DNA of 5,910 bases from Candidatus Zixiibacteriota bacterium (GTDB lineage: Bacteria; Zixibacteria; MSB-5A5; CAIYYT01), in NCBI GenBank assembly GCA_026397575.1, contig JAPLUP010000228.1:1-5910 (forward strand), read 5' to 3'. The notes below the pieces were generated by a model that searched no databases, was not told the DNA's origin, and saw nothing but the letters and a program-made list of their open reading frames with translations. A program made the translations under genes and the position numbers. Shown here in pieces: positions 1 to 5,764 of this stretch. Each line of letters begins with the position of its first letter. The first letter of the stretch is position 1.

Positions 1-19
1 CGGAACATACACAAAATGG

Positions 20-58
20 CGGCGTCAGGAACCCCTTCCTGACCGCGTTTTCTTTTCT
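20..58. terminator. Perfect hairpin, probable (possibly bidirectional) terminator
   Basis: GTCAGGAA (24-31), a CCCC loop (32-35) and TTCCTGAC (36-43) form a perfect 8-bp stem. Two more pairs (22-23 with 45-46) are possible if C44 is bulged. On the plus strand the stem is followed after four bases by GTTTTCTTTTCT, a good T-rich tract. On the minus strand it is followed by GCCGCC and then ATTTTGTG, a weaker tract. It lies about 50 bases beyond the stop codon of the last minus-strand gene, so it is placed to end that transcript. The stronger plus-strand T-tract would also suit a convergent gene outside the left edge. The alternative is a dispersed palindromic repeat unit. Confidence 0.6.
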
Positions 59-90
59 ACATGATGCGTTCGATGTTGTGCGGCCTGTGG

Positions 91-837
91 CTACTTCTCC
101 GGGAAAAACCGCCGCCAGCGCGCGAAGATGTCGTCGAGATAATCCCCCATCCGCAGCATGACTTTCTTCGCGTATACCTTCCCCTTGGCAACATCAAAAT
201 CCGGCTCCCCCCTGCCGTCCTTGTCATAGATGAGCACCGAACCCGGCACGGGGATGATATCGGCGCCGGCGTTCATTGTGTACGCAAGTTGCGAATCGTA
301 CCGTTCCTTGACACCGTACTTCGGGTCAATCGCCATCACGAATCCGGTTTCATCCTGACCGGCGTGACCACCGGGGTTGCCATAGACTTCCTCGGTGATG
401 TCGGCACAGAGCGTCCACCAGTGCAGAATCGCAATCTTGATCCCAAAGTGGAAGAAAGCATCGTACGCCGCATCCTTAAGCATCGCATTATTGCCCCCGT
501 GACCGTTGACTATTACGACCCGGCGGAAACGCTTATCATGCAGTGATTGCAGAATGTCATATATGTAGTTCTTGAAGTTCTCCGGCTTGATCGTCAGCGA
601 ACCGGCGTAACCATATAGCGAGCGCGTAATGCCGTAGTTTACGCAGGGCGCAACGATTGCTCCAAATCTTTCCCCCAGATAATCGGCTATCGCCGTCGGG
701 ATGATATTGTCAGTGCCGATCGCCGCCGAGCCGTGCGCTTCAATCGTGCCAACCGGCAGAAAGATGAGATCGCATTTGTCCGGCACGGTTTCCTGCACCT
801 GTTGCCAGATCATTTCTTCGAGTCTATACCAGCTCAA
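91..837 (-). CDS. Creatininase-family metal-dependent amidohydrolase
   Basis: This 248-residue protein is the usual length for the creatininase family, whose members use a metal centre to hydrolyse cyclic or linear amides (creatinine, FAPy nucleotides in ArfB, peptides in MftE). Visible motifs in order: PVGTIEAHG at 28-36 with E33 and H35, TDN at 42-44 with D43, NGHGGN at 111-116 with H113, and GGHAGQDETG at 156-165 with H158 and E163. E33, H35, D43 and H113 match family metal ligands; H158 and E163 match the catalytic His and Glu of creatininase. NGHGGN rather than NGHYEN argues against true creatininase. Q161 sits where many relatives have Glu (HAGExET). There is no signal peptide, so it is probably cytosolic. 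The start is TTG at 837, overlapping the upstream stop as TTGA, with GAGGA (848-844) six bases before it; the next Met is residue 9. The substrate is unknown. Confidence 0.92.
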   Translation of the reverse strand: MSWYRLEEMIWQQVQETVPDKCDLIFLPVGTIEAHGSAAIGTDNIIPTAIADYLGERFGAIVAPCVNYGITRSLYGYAGSLTIKPENFKNYIYDILQSLHDKRFRRVVIVNGHGGNNAMLKDAAYDAFFHFGIKIAILHWWTLCADITEEVYGNPGGHAGQDETGFVMAIDPKYGVKERYDSQLAYTMNAGADIIPVPGSVLIYDKDGRGEPDFDVAKGKVYAKKVMLRMGDYLDDIFARWRRFFPEK

Positions 838-1607
838 TCCGCTTCCTCACGCTGAAATTTCTCGATCAGTGTATTCAGCACACCTTCCGTGCGCTTGGCC
901 GAAGATTCGTCGCCGATCATGCGAAACGCATTGATGTCGCGCACCAGATACTCCAAATCCTCCGGCTGCTGAAGATCATACCAGAGTTCGAGTTCCTCCC
1001 AATTAAGTCCGTCTTCGCGGGCGACTTCAACGATGCGCGAATAGATCAATTCATCCTCCGACCAGTTGATGCGCGTAAACAACTGTGGAATGAACTTGCA
1101 CATACCTATCAGGTAATAGCTTCCTTCCAGCGTCGGACCAAAAACGATATCTTTCTTTTTCAACAACTTGTGTGCCGCCTCCAACATGCGATGGCTGATG
1201 GTCGGGGTCACGCAGTCAATCAGCAGCACTTGACTGTAGCCGCCGGCAAAACACTTCTGAAATGTCTTTTGCAGACCTTCGGACAAAGGCACCTCCGGCT
1301 GATCCCACAACTTGATGTCGTTCTGCTCCAGCCGCGTCTTGGCCTTTCCCTTCAGGCTCTGCTTGAGATTCTCGATGGCTCCGGATACGATCTTTTCTGC
1401 TTCACCCGATGATGACGAAATGACAAGCTCAAAGGAGTCCAGAGTTAGGCAGGCTGCAATAGTATCTTCAAGGAAAGCGCGATACAATGCATCCGAGTCG
1501 CTACTCTCCAGCGTATCGGAGAATTGTGATTGAACGAGCCGCCGGTGCTTCTCTTCGAGGAAGATCACCAGGACATTATTAGTACCGTCGCAAGATTTCG
1601 TTGCCAT
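834..1607 (-). CDS. Divergent DUF2064 / TIGR04282 family protein (nucleotide-diphospho-sugar-transferase fold)
   Basis: This 257-residue cytosolic protein is recognised by its C-terminal half: GPTLEGSYYLIGM at 157-169 matches the family's GPAxDGGYYLIGL, NWSEDEL at 181-187 matches the WS region, and WYDLQQPEDLEYL at 209-221 matches the DVDTPEDL region. NVLVIFLEE at 11-19 is the first beta strand. The family has a GT-A fold related to CofC guanylyltransferase and is often annotated as a glycosyltransferase. Key features are worn: the usual PxPGxVKTRL after strand 1 is EEKHRRLVQSQF, the acidic metal-binding segment (DxP) is IDCVTPTI at 130-137, and DGGY is EGSY. A standard nucleotide-sugar transfer reaction is therefore doubtful. 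The start is ATG at 1607; no Shine-Dalgarno sequence precedes it, but it fits the family's N-terminus. It has its own promoter-like sequence and overlaps the creatininase-family gene by four bases, so the two are probably translated together. Confidence 0.8.
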   Translation of the reverse strand: MATKSCDGTNNVLVIFLEEKHRRLVQSQFSDTLESSDSDALYRAFLEDTIAACLTLDSFELVISSSSGEAEKIVSGAIENLKQSLKGKAKTRLEQNDIKLWDQPEVPLSEGLQKTFQKCFAGGYSQVLLIDCVTPTISHRMLEAAHKLLKKKDIVFGPTLEGSYYLIGMCKFIPQLFTRINWSEDELIYSRIVEVAREDGLNWEELELWYDLQQPEDLEYLVRDINAFRMIGDESSAKRTEGVLNTLIEKFQREEAD

Positions 1608-1644
1608 CGTTGGACCAAATCAGAGTCAATCATTGTTCGGCCGG

Positions 1645-1672
1645 AATATAGGCCATCACTCACAAAAGACAA
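1645..1672 (-). promoter_or_regulatory. Probable sigma-70 promoter for the DUF2064-creatininase pair
   Basis: On the minus strand TTGTCT (1672-1667, 4 of 6 matches to TTGACA) is followed after 16 bases by TATATT (1650-1645, 5 of 6 matches to TATAAT). Transcription would start near 1638, giving a leader of about 30 bases before the ATG at 1607. The leader has no purine-rich ribosome binding site. The 128-base gap 1608-1735 holds nothing else I can name, and the DNA upstream of the -35 box is A+T-rich. Confidence 0.5.
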
Positions 1673-1735
1673 GGGAATTAAATGCTGCGTTGATAAATTT
1701 TGATTTTGACGCAAAGAAAACACTTGCGCGCGCGA

Positions 1736-3658
1736 CTAATTCACTTTACGCATTTCGGTCAACATCTCTGTTGGTTCAACCACGCCTTGCATGATGCGCT
1801 GCACTTTTCCTGACGAATCAATCAAGAGCGTTGTCGGCAATGAGTAGAACTTGAGACCGAAGCGCGTCATGAAATCTTTGGTGATTGGAGAGTCTGATCT
1901 TTCGAGTTGCACTTTGATCGGCAGAAATCGTCTGGCTTCGGCGGCAACCTGTGCATTGTGAAAAGTCCTCTTCTCAAGCACGCGACAGTTTGCGCACCAG
2001 GTAGCCCAGGTGTCGATCAACACCGGTCTCCCCGCTGTGAGAGCCTGCTGCAATCCCTGTTCAAGGTCAGTCTGCCATGCAATCAAACTTACTTCACTCT
2101 CCCCCGTTCGTACTGAGCCGGATGGCAGCAATTCCTGTAACGGCGGCAGTATCAAGCCCGATTGTACTAGCGCTCCCAGCAGTAGATAAGTCGCAACAAT
2201 CACTGCGACGATACCGAGGAATTTCTTCAGCCGTGGGAAAAACTTCGACTCGCCAGTGAGCTTGTCAAGACCACCCCAGAAGACCGCAAAGGCGATGAGA
2301 ATCAAACCGGTCGCAATGGCAGTGATCGTCGTTGGCACGATTGTGCGTAGGAAGAAGACCGCCATAAGCAGCAGAACATATCCGAAAAATTGCTTGACCG
2401 CTTCCATCCACATGCCGGAACCGGGCAGCGCGTTGATCGCAGAAGAGAACGTGCCGACGATGACATAGAGTGTTCCAAGTCCGAGTGCAAATACGAACAA
2501 GACCGCGAAACCGATCAACGGCGAGCCGCTCGTCGCGATATACAAGAGAATTCCCGCGACAAAAGGTCCGACACATGGCGACACGACCAAAGCCGCAACA
2601 ACACCGAGAATGATCGAGCCGCCGACGCCTCCGGCGGAGGCGCGCGCGCCGAGTTTCTGCCTGAGCCACGCCGGCACCTGCAACTCATACAGACCAAACA
2701 TGGAGAGGGCAAAAATCACAAAGATTGCGGTAATACCGATCACTACCGGCGTACTTGCCAGCCAAGCGCCGAACACACCCCCCACCGATGCCACGATCAA
2801 TCCCATTATGCCATACACGGCCGCCATCGAACCGACGTAGAACAGCGACAACACAAACCCTTTGCCGACACTTCGTTGTTGTCCTGCAAAAATGCTGACG
2901 GTAATCGGAATCATCGGATAGGTGCAGGGCGAGAATGACAGCAACAGTCCGGTAACGAACGCCAGACCCAGTGCAATGAAATATCCCCAGATACCATGGC
3001 GATCAATCAGCCGTTGTATGTCATTGGTTTCTGTAATGGTCTGAGTGCTCTTGCTGTCTGGTGCGGTCGTTGTCGAAATCCCGAAGATATCACTATTAAT
3101 CGGTGTTCCTTCATCGCCGACCGCAATCTTGAGACCGACATCGAGCGTCTGCGGCGCGCGGCATTCCTTGTTATTGCAGGGTTGGTAGGTAAATCGCACC
3201 GGTAGCGAATACTCCCCCGCAGTCGCATTGGCGGTGACGGCAACGTCGAACATTATCACGGCGTGACCGGTGTAAACCGACATTACTTCGCCGCTCAACG
3301 TTGCTTCCTCACTACCCGGGTAGGCCAGATTTCGCGGCTGGAATTGGGCGGTAGTATCGAACTCAACTTTGGCCGGGATCAAATAGCCTTGTAGTGGATG
3401 AGCCGAGTTAATATGCCAGCCGTGCGCCATTTCGACAACCACGGCAGCGCGGTACGATGATCCTGCCCTTGCCGACGTTAGCGAAAATAGCGATCGGGCG
3501 GTAACCAACGGTTTGTCCAACTGGTGCTCAACGGCGCCACCAGAGAAATCCAATTGCGCCTGAGCCGTCACCGGGATCAGCCAGAACAACAAAGCAGGGA
3601 TGCAGGTCAGTAAATGACGGATTTCAAGACGAAATGGCGTTGACAACGAGGGTCTCAT
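1736..3658 (-). CDS. dsbD: Thiol:disulfide interchange protein DsbD (membrane thiol-disulfide reductase)
   Basis: DsbD carries electrons from cytoplasmic thioredoxin across the inner membrane to periplasmic partners such as disulfide isomerases and cytochrome c maturation proteins. This 640-residue protein has the full three-part layout. A signal peptide covers about 1-34 (hydrophobic core 17-30, AQA cleavage signal at 32-34). A periplasmic N-terminal domain runs to about 215, with GWHINSAHP at 80-88 and the pair C161/C166. The central membrane domain (about 224-505, roughly eight helices) has C245 in SFSPCTYP and C362 in VSPCVGP, the intramembrane redox pair. The C-terminal thioredoxin-like domain has WCANC with C555/C558 and the cis-proline P608 in SLPTT. 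All six redox cysteines are present, so it should be functional. C161 and C166 are one residue closer than C103/C109 in E. coli. The start is ATG at 3658 with no clear Shine-Dalgarno sequence. It follows the pseudo-receiver gene by 41 bases. Confidence 0.95.
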   Translation of the reverse strand: MRPSLSTPFRLEIRHLLTCIPALLFWLIPVTAQAQLDFSGGAVEHQLDKPLVTARSLFSLTSARAGSSYRAAVVVEMAHGWHINSAHPLQGYLIPAKVEFDTTAQFQPRNLAYPGSEEATLSGEVMSVYTGHAVIMFDVAVTANATAGEYSLPVRFTYQPCNNKECRAPQTLDVGLKIAVGDEGTPINSDIFGISTTTAPDSKSTQTITETNDIQRLIDRHGIWGYFIALGLAFVTGLLLSFSPCTYPMIPITVSIFAGQQRSVGKGFVLSLFYVGSMAAVYGIMGLIVASVGGVFGAWLASTPVVIGITAIFVIFALSMFGLYELQVPAWLRQKLGARASAGGVGGSIILGVVAALVVSPCVGPFVAGILLYIATSGSPLIGFAVLFVFALGLGTLYVIVGTFSSAINALPGSGMWMEAVKQFFGYVLLLMAVFFLRTIVPTTITAIATGLILIAFAVFWGGLDKLTGESKFFPRLKKFLGIVAVIVATYLLLGALVQSGLILPPLQELLPSGSVRTGESEVSLIAWQTDLEQGLQQALTAGRPVLIDTWATWCANCRVLEKRTFHNAQVAAEARRFLPIKVQLERSDSPITKDFMTRFGLKFYSLPTTLLIDSSGKVQRIMQGVVEPTEMLTEMRKVN

Positions 3659-3699
3659 ATACTGGGTTGTACAATAGTGATTGGCAGAAGGTTTGCAAG

Positions 3700-4692
3700 T
3701 TACTTCTGGCCGCTGCGAGACATTTCAGTCCGGAGCGCATCAATCAGCTTGTCGAAATCGATGCTCTTGGCAACCTCTTTGGCGAGTGCCTCGGCAAAAT
3801 GCTTGACAAATATCTGACGCATGTCAATCTGCCGTGAGTCTTTCAGACGCGCCGGTTCGTGGCCGGTGTTGTCGGTAAACGGCTCCTGTAGCTTTTCGAG
3901 ATAGACTTTCGTCTTGTCAGCTTCCGTTGTCGTCTGCATTTTCTTGAGCTTGTCCAAGGTGATTTTCGAAGTCCCGACTTCTTCTACTTCGAATTTGCCC
4001 GTGGGACCGGTCGGACGCTCCGCCTTGACTGATGAAGGTGCCTCGCCTTTCATTTCGCTGACAAACCAGTCGTAGTCATGCGGGGAATCTGTTTCGGCCT
4101 TCTCGCCAACCTTGACTGACTCCAGGTCATACTGATCTTCCGCGAGATCAAGTTTGTCCAGTCGGGGAGCGTCGCTCTCGTCATCTTCAGCGTGTGTTGT
4201 CGACAGCATGTCGAGGAAAAGCTTATCAGTGGCGTCCGATATTTTCTTCTCGAAACTCTTGGCATCATCGCTGAGAATACTCTCGATATCCATATCTTCT
4301 CCCGGTTCACCGGTCGGCTCGCCCGTGGTCTTGAGAATTCCTTCGATGCGATGCAGCAGTTCCTGTGGCGAGAACGGTTTGTTGAGTGTGTCGTTTGGCC
4401 CCAGATCGAATAGCTCCTGCGTATCGAGCAACTCCGAACTACCAAGCAGCATCAATATCGGCAACTTCGCTTTGCCCGCATCCAGTCTCAACTCTCGAAT
4501 GATGAACTGGCCGCTGACAGTCTGGGTCGTCGTGGCGATCACCGCGAGATCGTAGTCGGAACGTTTGAGTTCTTCTAACGCCCGAGTTCCATCCTGAAAC
4601 AGAGTGACCTCATAACCGTGCTGACCCAATAGTCTGCGACAGACGGAAATGATAGTCTCAGAGGCGTCCGCAACGAGTATTCGTTTACCCAA
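3700..4692 (-). CDS. Degenerate receiver-domain (pseudo-receiver) protein with acidic linker and C-terminal helix
   Basis: Residues 4-119 of this 330-residue protein align over their whole length with CheY-like receivers: KRILVADAS at the N-terminus, YDLAVIATT at strand 3, LPILMLLG at strand 4 and NKPFS at strand 5. Key residues are lost. The acidic pair is D9-A10, the phosphorylated Asp is A53 (checked by G61, eight residues on, as in CheY D57/G65), and the switch Thr/Ser is L83. Only K105 is conserved. Normal Asp phosphorylation is therefore unlikely and the domain probably works as a protein-binding module. Residues 120-285 are acidic, charged and probably disordered, with no DNA-binding or enzyme domain. 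Residues 286-326 look like one or two amphipathic helices, similar in style to C-terminal helices of some deltaproteobacterial receiver proteins (impression only). The start is TTG at 4692, two bases after the rhomboid stop, with AAGGA (4703-4699) six bases upstream. It is probably co-translated with the rhomboid gene. Specific function unknown. Confidence 0.9.
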   Translation of the reverse strand: MGKRILVADASETIISVCRRLLGQHGYEVTLFQDGTRALEELKRSDYDLAVIATTTQTVSGQFIIRELRLDAGKAKLPILMLLGSSELLDTQELFDLGPNDTLNKPFSPQELLHRIEGILKTTGEPTGEPGEDMDIESILSDDAKSFEKKISDATDKLFLDMLSTTHAEDDESDAPRLDKLDLAEDQYDLESVKVGEKAETDSPHDYDWFVSEMKGEAPSSVKAERPTGPTGKFEVEEVGTSKITLDKLKKMQTTTEADKTKVYLEKLQEPFTDNTGHEPARLKDSRQIDMRQIFVKHFAEALAKEVAKSIDFDKLIDALRTEMSRSGQK

Positions 4693-4694
4693 TG

Positions 4695-5531
4695 TCAGTC
4701 CTTCTTATCGGAGAGCTGTCTGGACGCATTCTCCAGCACCTTCTTCTCCTTCTCCGAGATATTTTCATATCCTACCTCATTTATTCGGTCGAGAATGCGA
4801 TCAACTTCATCCATCAGTCCGGCGGAACGTCGATTTTGTTTGGCCGCAACCTGAACTCGCCGTTTGAAACGCCACCGCGAGAATAGTCGCCGCAAAAACG
4901 ACAAGCGCCAGTCTTGCTTGAGATACAAATAGCCAATCGCCGCGCCGCCAAGATGAGTAAAATGCGCGATGCCGTCATGCGACTGACTCCAAGCGGCAAA
5001 TACACCGATGCCGATCATCGCCATCACCAGGTACTTGACCTTGACCGGAAACAAGAACCAGACGTACACGACACGATTCGGGTAGAGCACGGCGAACGCT
5101 ACCAGCACCGCGAAAATCGCTCCCGAAGCACCGATGGTCGGAACCGTGCTGTTAAGAGTCAGCAAGAACGTGATTATCCCGGCGCCAATACCCGCGATGA
5201 AATAGAACTTGAGGAATTCCCTTGTTCCCCATTGTCGTTCCAAGTCGCTGCCGAACATCCAGAGAGTCAACATGTTGAAGAAAATATGAAAGAACCCGCC
5301 ATGCAGGAACATGTAAGACACTGGCTGCCAGAGAGTGAACCGATGAGTAATATCGTAGGGTACTAACCCAAAAGTGCGCGCTAATCCGGCGTTCGGCATC
5401 GCCATCTGCAGGATAAAAATCGCGGTGTTAGCAACCAGTAAATACATGATGCCCGGGGTGATTCCCTGCTGCATCCCGAAGGTTGACCCACTGCTATTGT
5501 AAGATTGCTGATTTCGATACATGCGCGCCAT
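4695..5531 (-). CDS. Rhomboid-family intramembrane serine protease with DUF6576 C-terminal tail
   Basis: Rhomboids cleave transmembrane segments inside the lipid bilayer. This 278-residue protein has six likely helices (about 26-44, 69-95, 105-125, 133-150, 165-183, 189-204). Its active site is intact: S136 in PTIGASGA (131-138) is the nucleophile and H193 in HFTHLGG (190-196) is the base. HGGFFHIFFNM (77-87) supplies H82 and N86, matching GlpG H150 and N154 of the oxyanion hole. E98 and G102 fit the ExxxG pattern of loop 1. A basic stretch at 208-235 marks the cytoplasmic side, followed by a short domain at 240-274 (EVDRILDRI, then ISEKEKKVLENASRQL) that matches DUF6576, common at rhomboid C-termini. 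The first 25 residues are polar, with no signal peptide. The start is ATG at 5531; residue 4 is also Met and neither has a clear Shine-Dalgarno sequence. It is the first gene of the cluster, about 25 bases after the predicted transcription start. The substrate is unknown. Confidence 0.96.
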   Translation of the reverse strand: MARMYRNQQSYNSSGSTFGMQQGITPGIMYLLVANTAIFILQMAMPNAGLARTFGLVPYDITHRFTLWQPVSYMFLHGGFFHIFFNMLTLWMFGSDLERQWGTREFLKFYFIAGIGAGIITFLLTLNSTVPTIGASGAIFAVLVAFAVLYPNRVVYVWFLFPVKVKYLVMAMIGIGVFAAWSQSHDGIAHFTHLGGAAIGYLYLKQDWRLSFLRRLFSRWRFKRRVQVAAKQNRRSAGLMDEVDRILDRINEVGYENISEKEKKVLENASRQLSDKKD

Positions 5532-5562
5532 CTATAAGTAATATCGGTAGTCCAGTGCTTAC

Positions 5563-5591
5563 ATTATAAACATCTCTCGAGGGTTTGACAA
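5563..5591 (-). promoter_or_regulatory. Near-consensus sigma-70 promoter for the rhomboid cluster
   Basis: On the minus strand TTGTCA (5591-5586, 5 of 6 matches) is followed after exactly 17 bases by a perfect TATAAT (5568-5563). Transcription should start near 5556, leaving a leader of about 25 bases before the ATG at 5531. No terminator or ribosome binding site is visible in the leader. The promoter should serve the rhomboid and pseudo-receiver genes and probably dsbD, because no strong promoter or terminator is seen between those genes. Confidence 0.75.
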
Positions 5592-5666
5592 GAAAGAAGC
5601 AAGATTATTGCGGTCGAGCGGTTTATCCCGTTCCGTCGGCCTCGCGTGCAAACCGAAAACGCGCCG

Positions 5667-5735
5667 TTACAAGGAGATCGGAAACATCTTCCCTGTCGAA
5701 GGCAATACGATGCCGGAAGCCAAACGGTGAAGCAA
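5667..5735 (-). CDS. Possible 22-residue small ORF, low confidence
   Basis: A strong Shine-Dalgarno-like GGAGGA (5747-5742) lies seven bases before a TTG at 5735. An in-frame GTG at 5741 directly abuts the purine run. The TTG opens a 22-codon frame (MLHRLASGIV then LPSTGKMFPISL) ending in TAA at 5669-5667. It sits 29 bases after the stop of the CoA-binding gene and could be read from the same transcript. There is no recognisable domain. The main reason to record it is the ribosome-binding signal, which is better than those of the ATG-start genes here. It may well be chance. Confidence 0.15.
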   Translation of the reverse strand: MLHRLASGIVLPSTGKMFPISL

Positions 5736-5764
5736 TCTCACTCCTCCGACGAATACCGACAATG

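Noticed and set aside
61..546. 161-codon open frame on the plus strand
   Set aside because: It is antisense to the creatininase-family gene, which has all its motifs. The plus-strand translation shows no recognisable domain.
1711..1735. CGCAA/TTGCG dyad and GCGCGC run just after dsbD as a terminator
   Set aside because: The stem is only about five pairs with a nine-base loop, and on the minus strand no T-tract follows it. It is not convincing as an intrinsic terminator.
2333..2347. TGGCAC followed by TGCG, resembling a sigma-54 promoter
   Set aside because: The second element is not TTGC at the required spacing, it is inside dsbD, and it points against the direction of the genes.
2390..2938. 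182-codon open frame on the plus strand
   Set aside because: It lies wholly antisense to the membrane domain of dsbD, whose full-length, motif-complete frame explains the region. The translation is a low-complexity, charge-rich string typical of the reverse of a hydrophobic coding region.
3659..3699. Possible promoter for dsbD in the gap (TTGCAA with TATTGT)
   Set aside because: Each box matches consensus poorly and the spacing is marginal; read-through from the upstream promoter is a simpler explanation.
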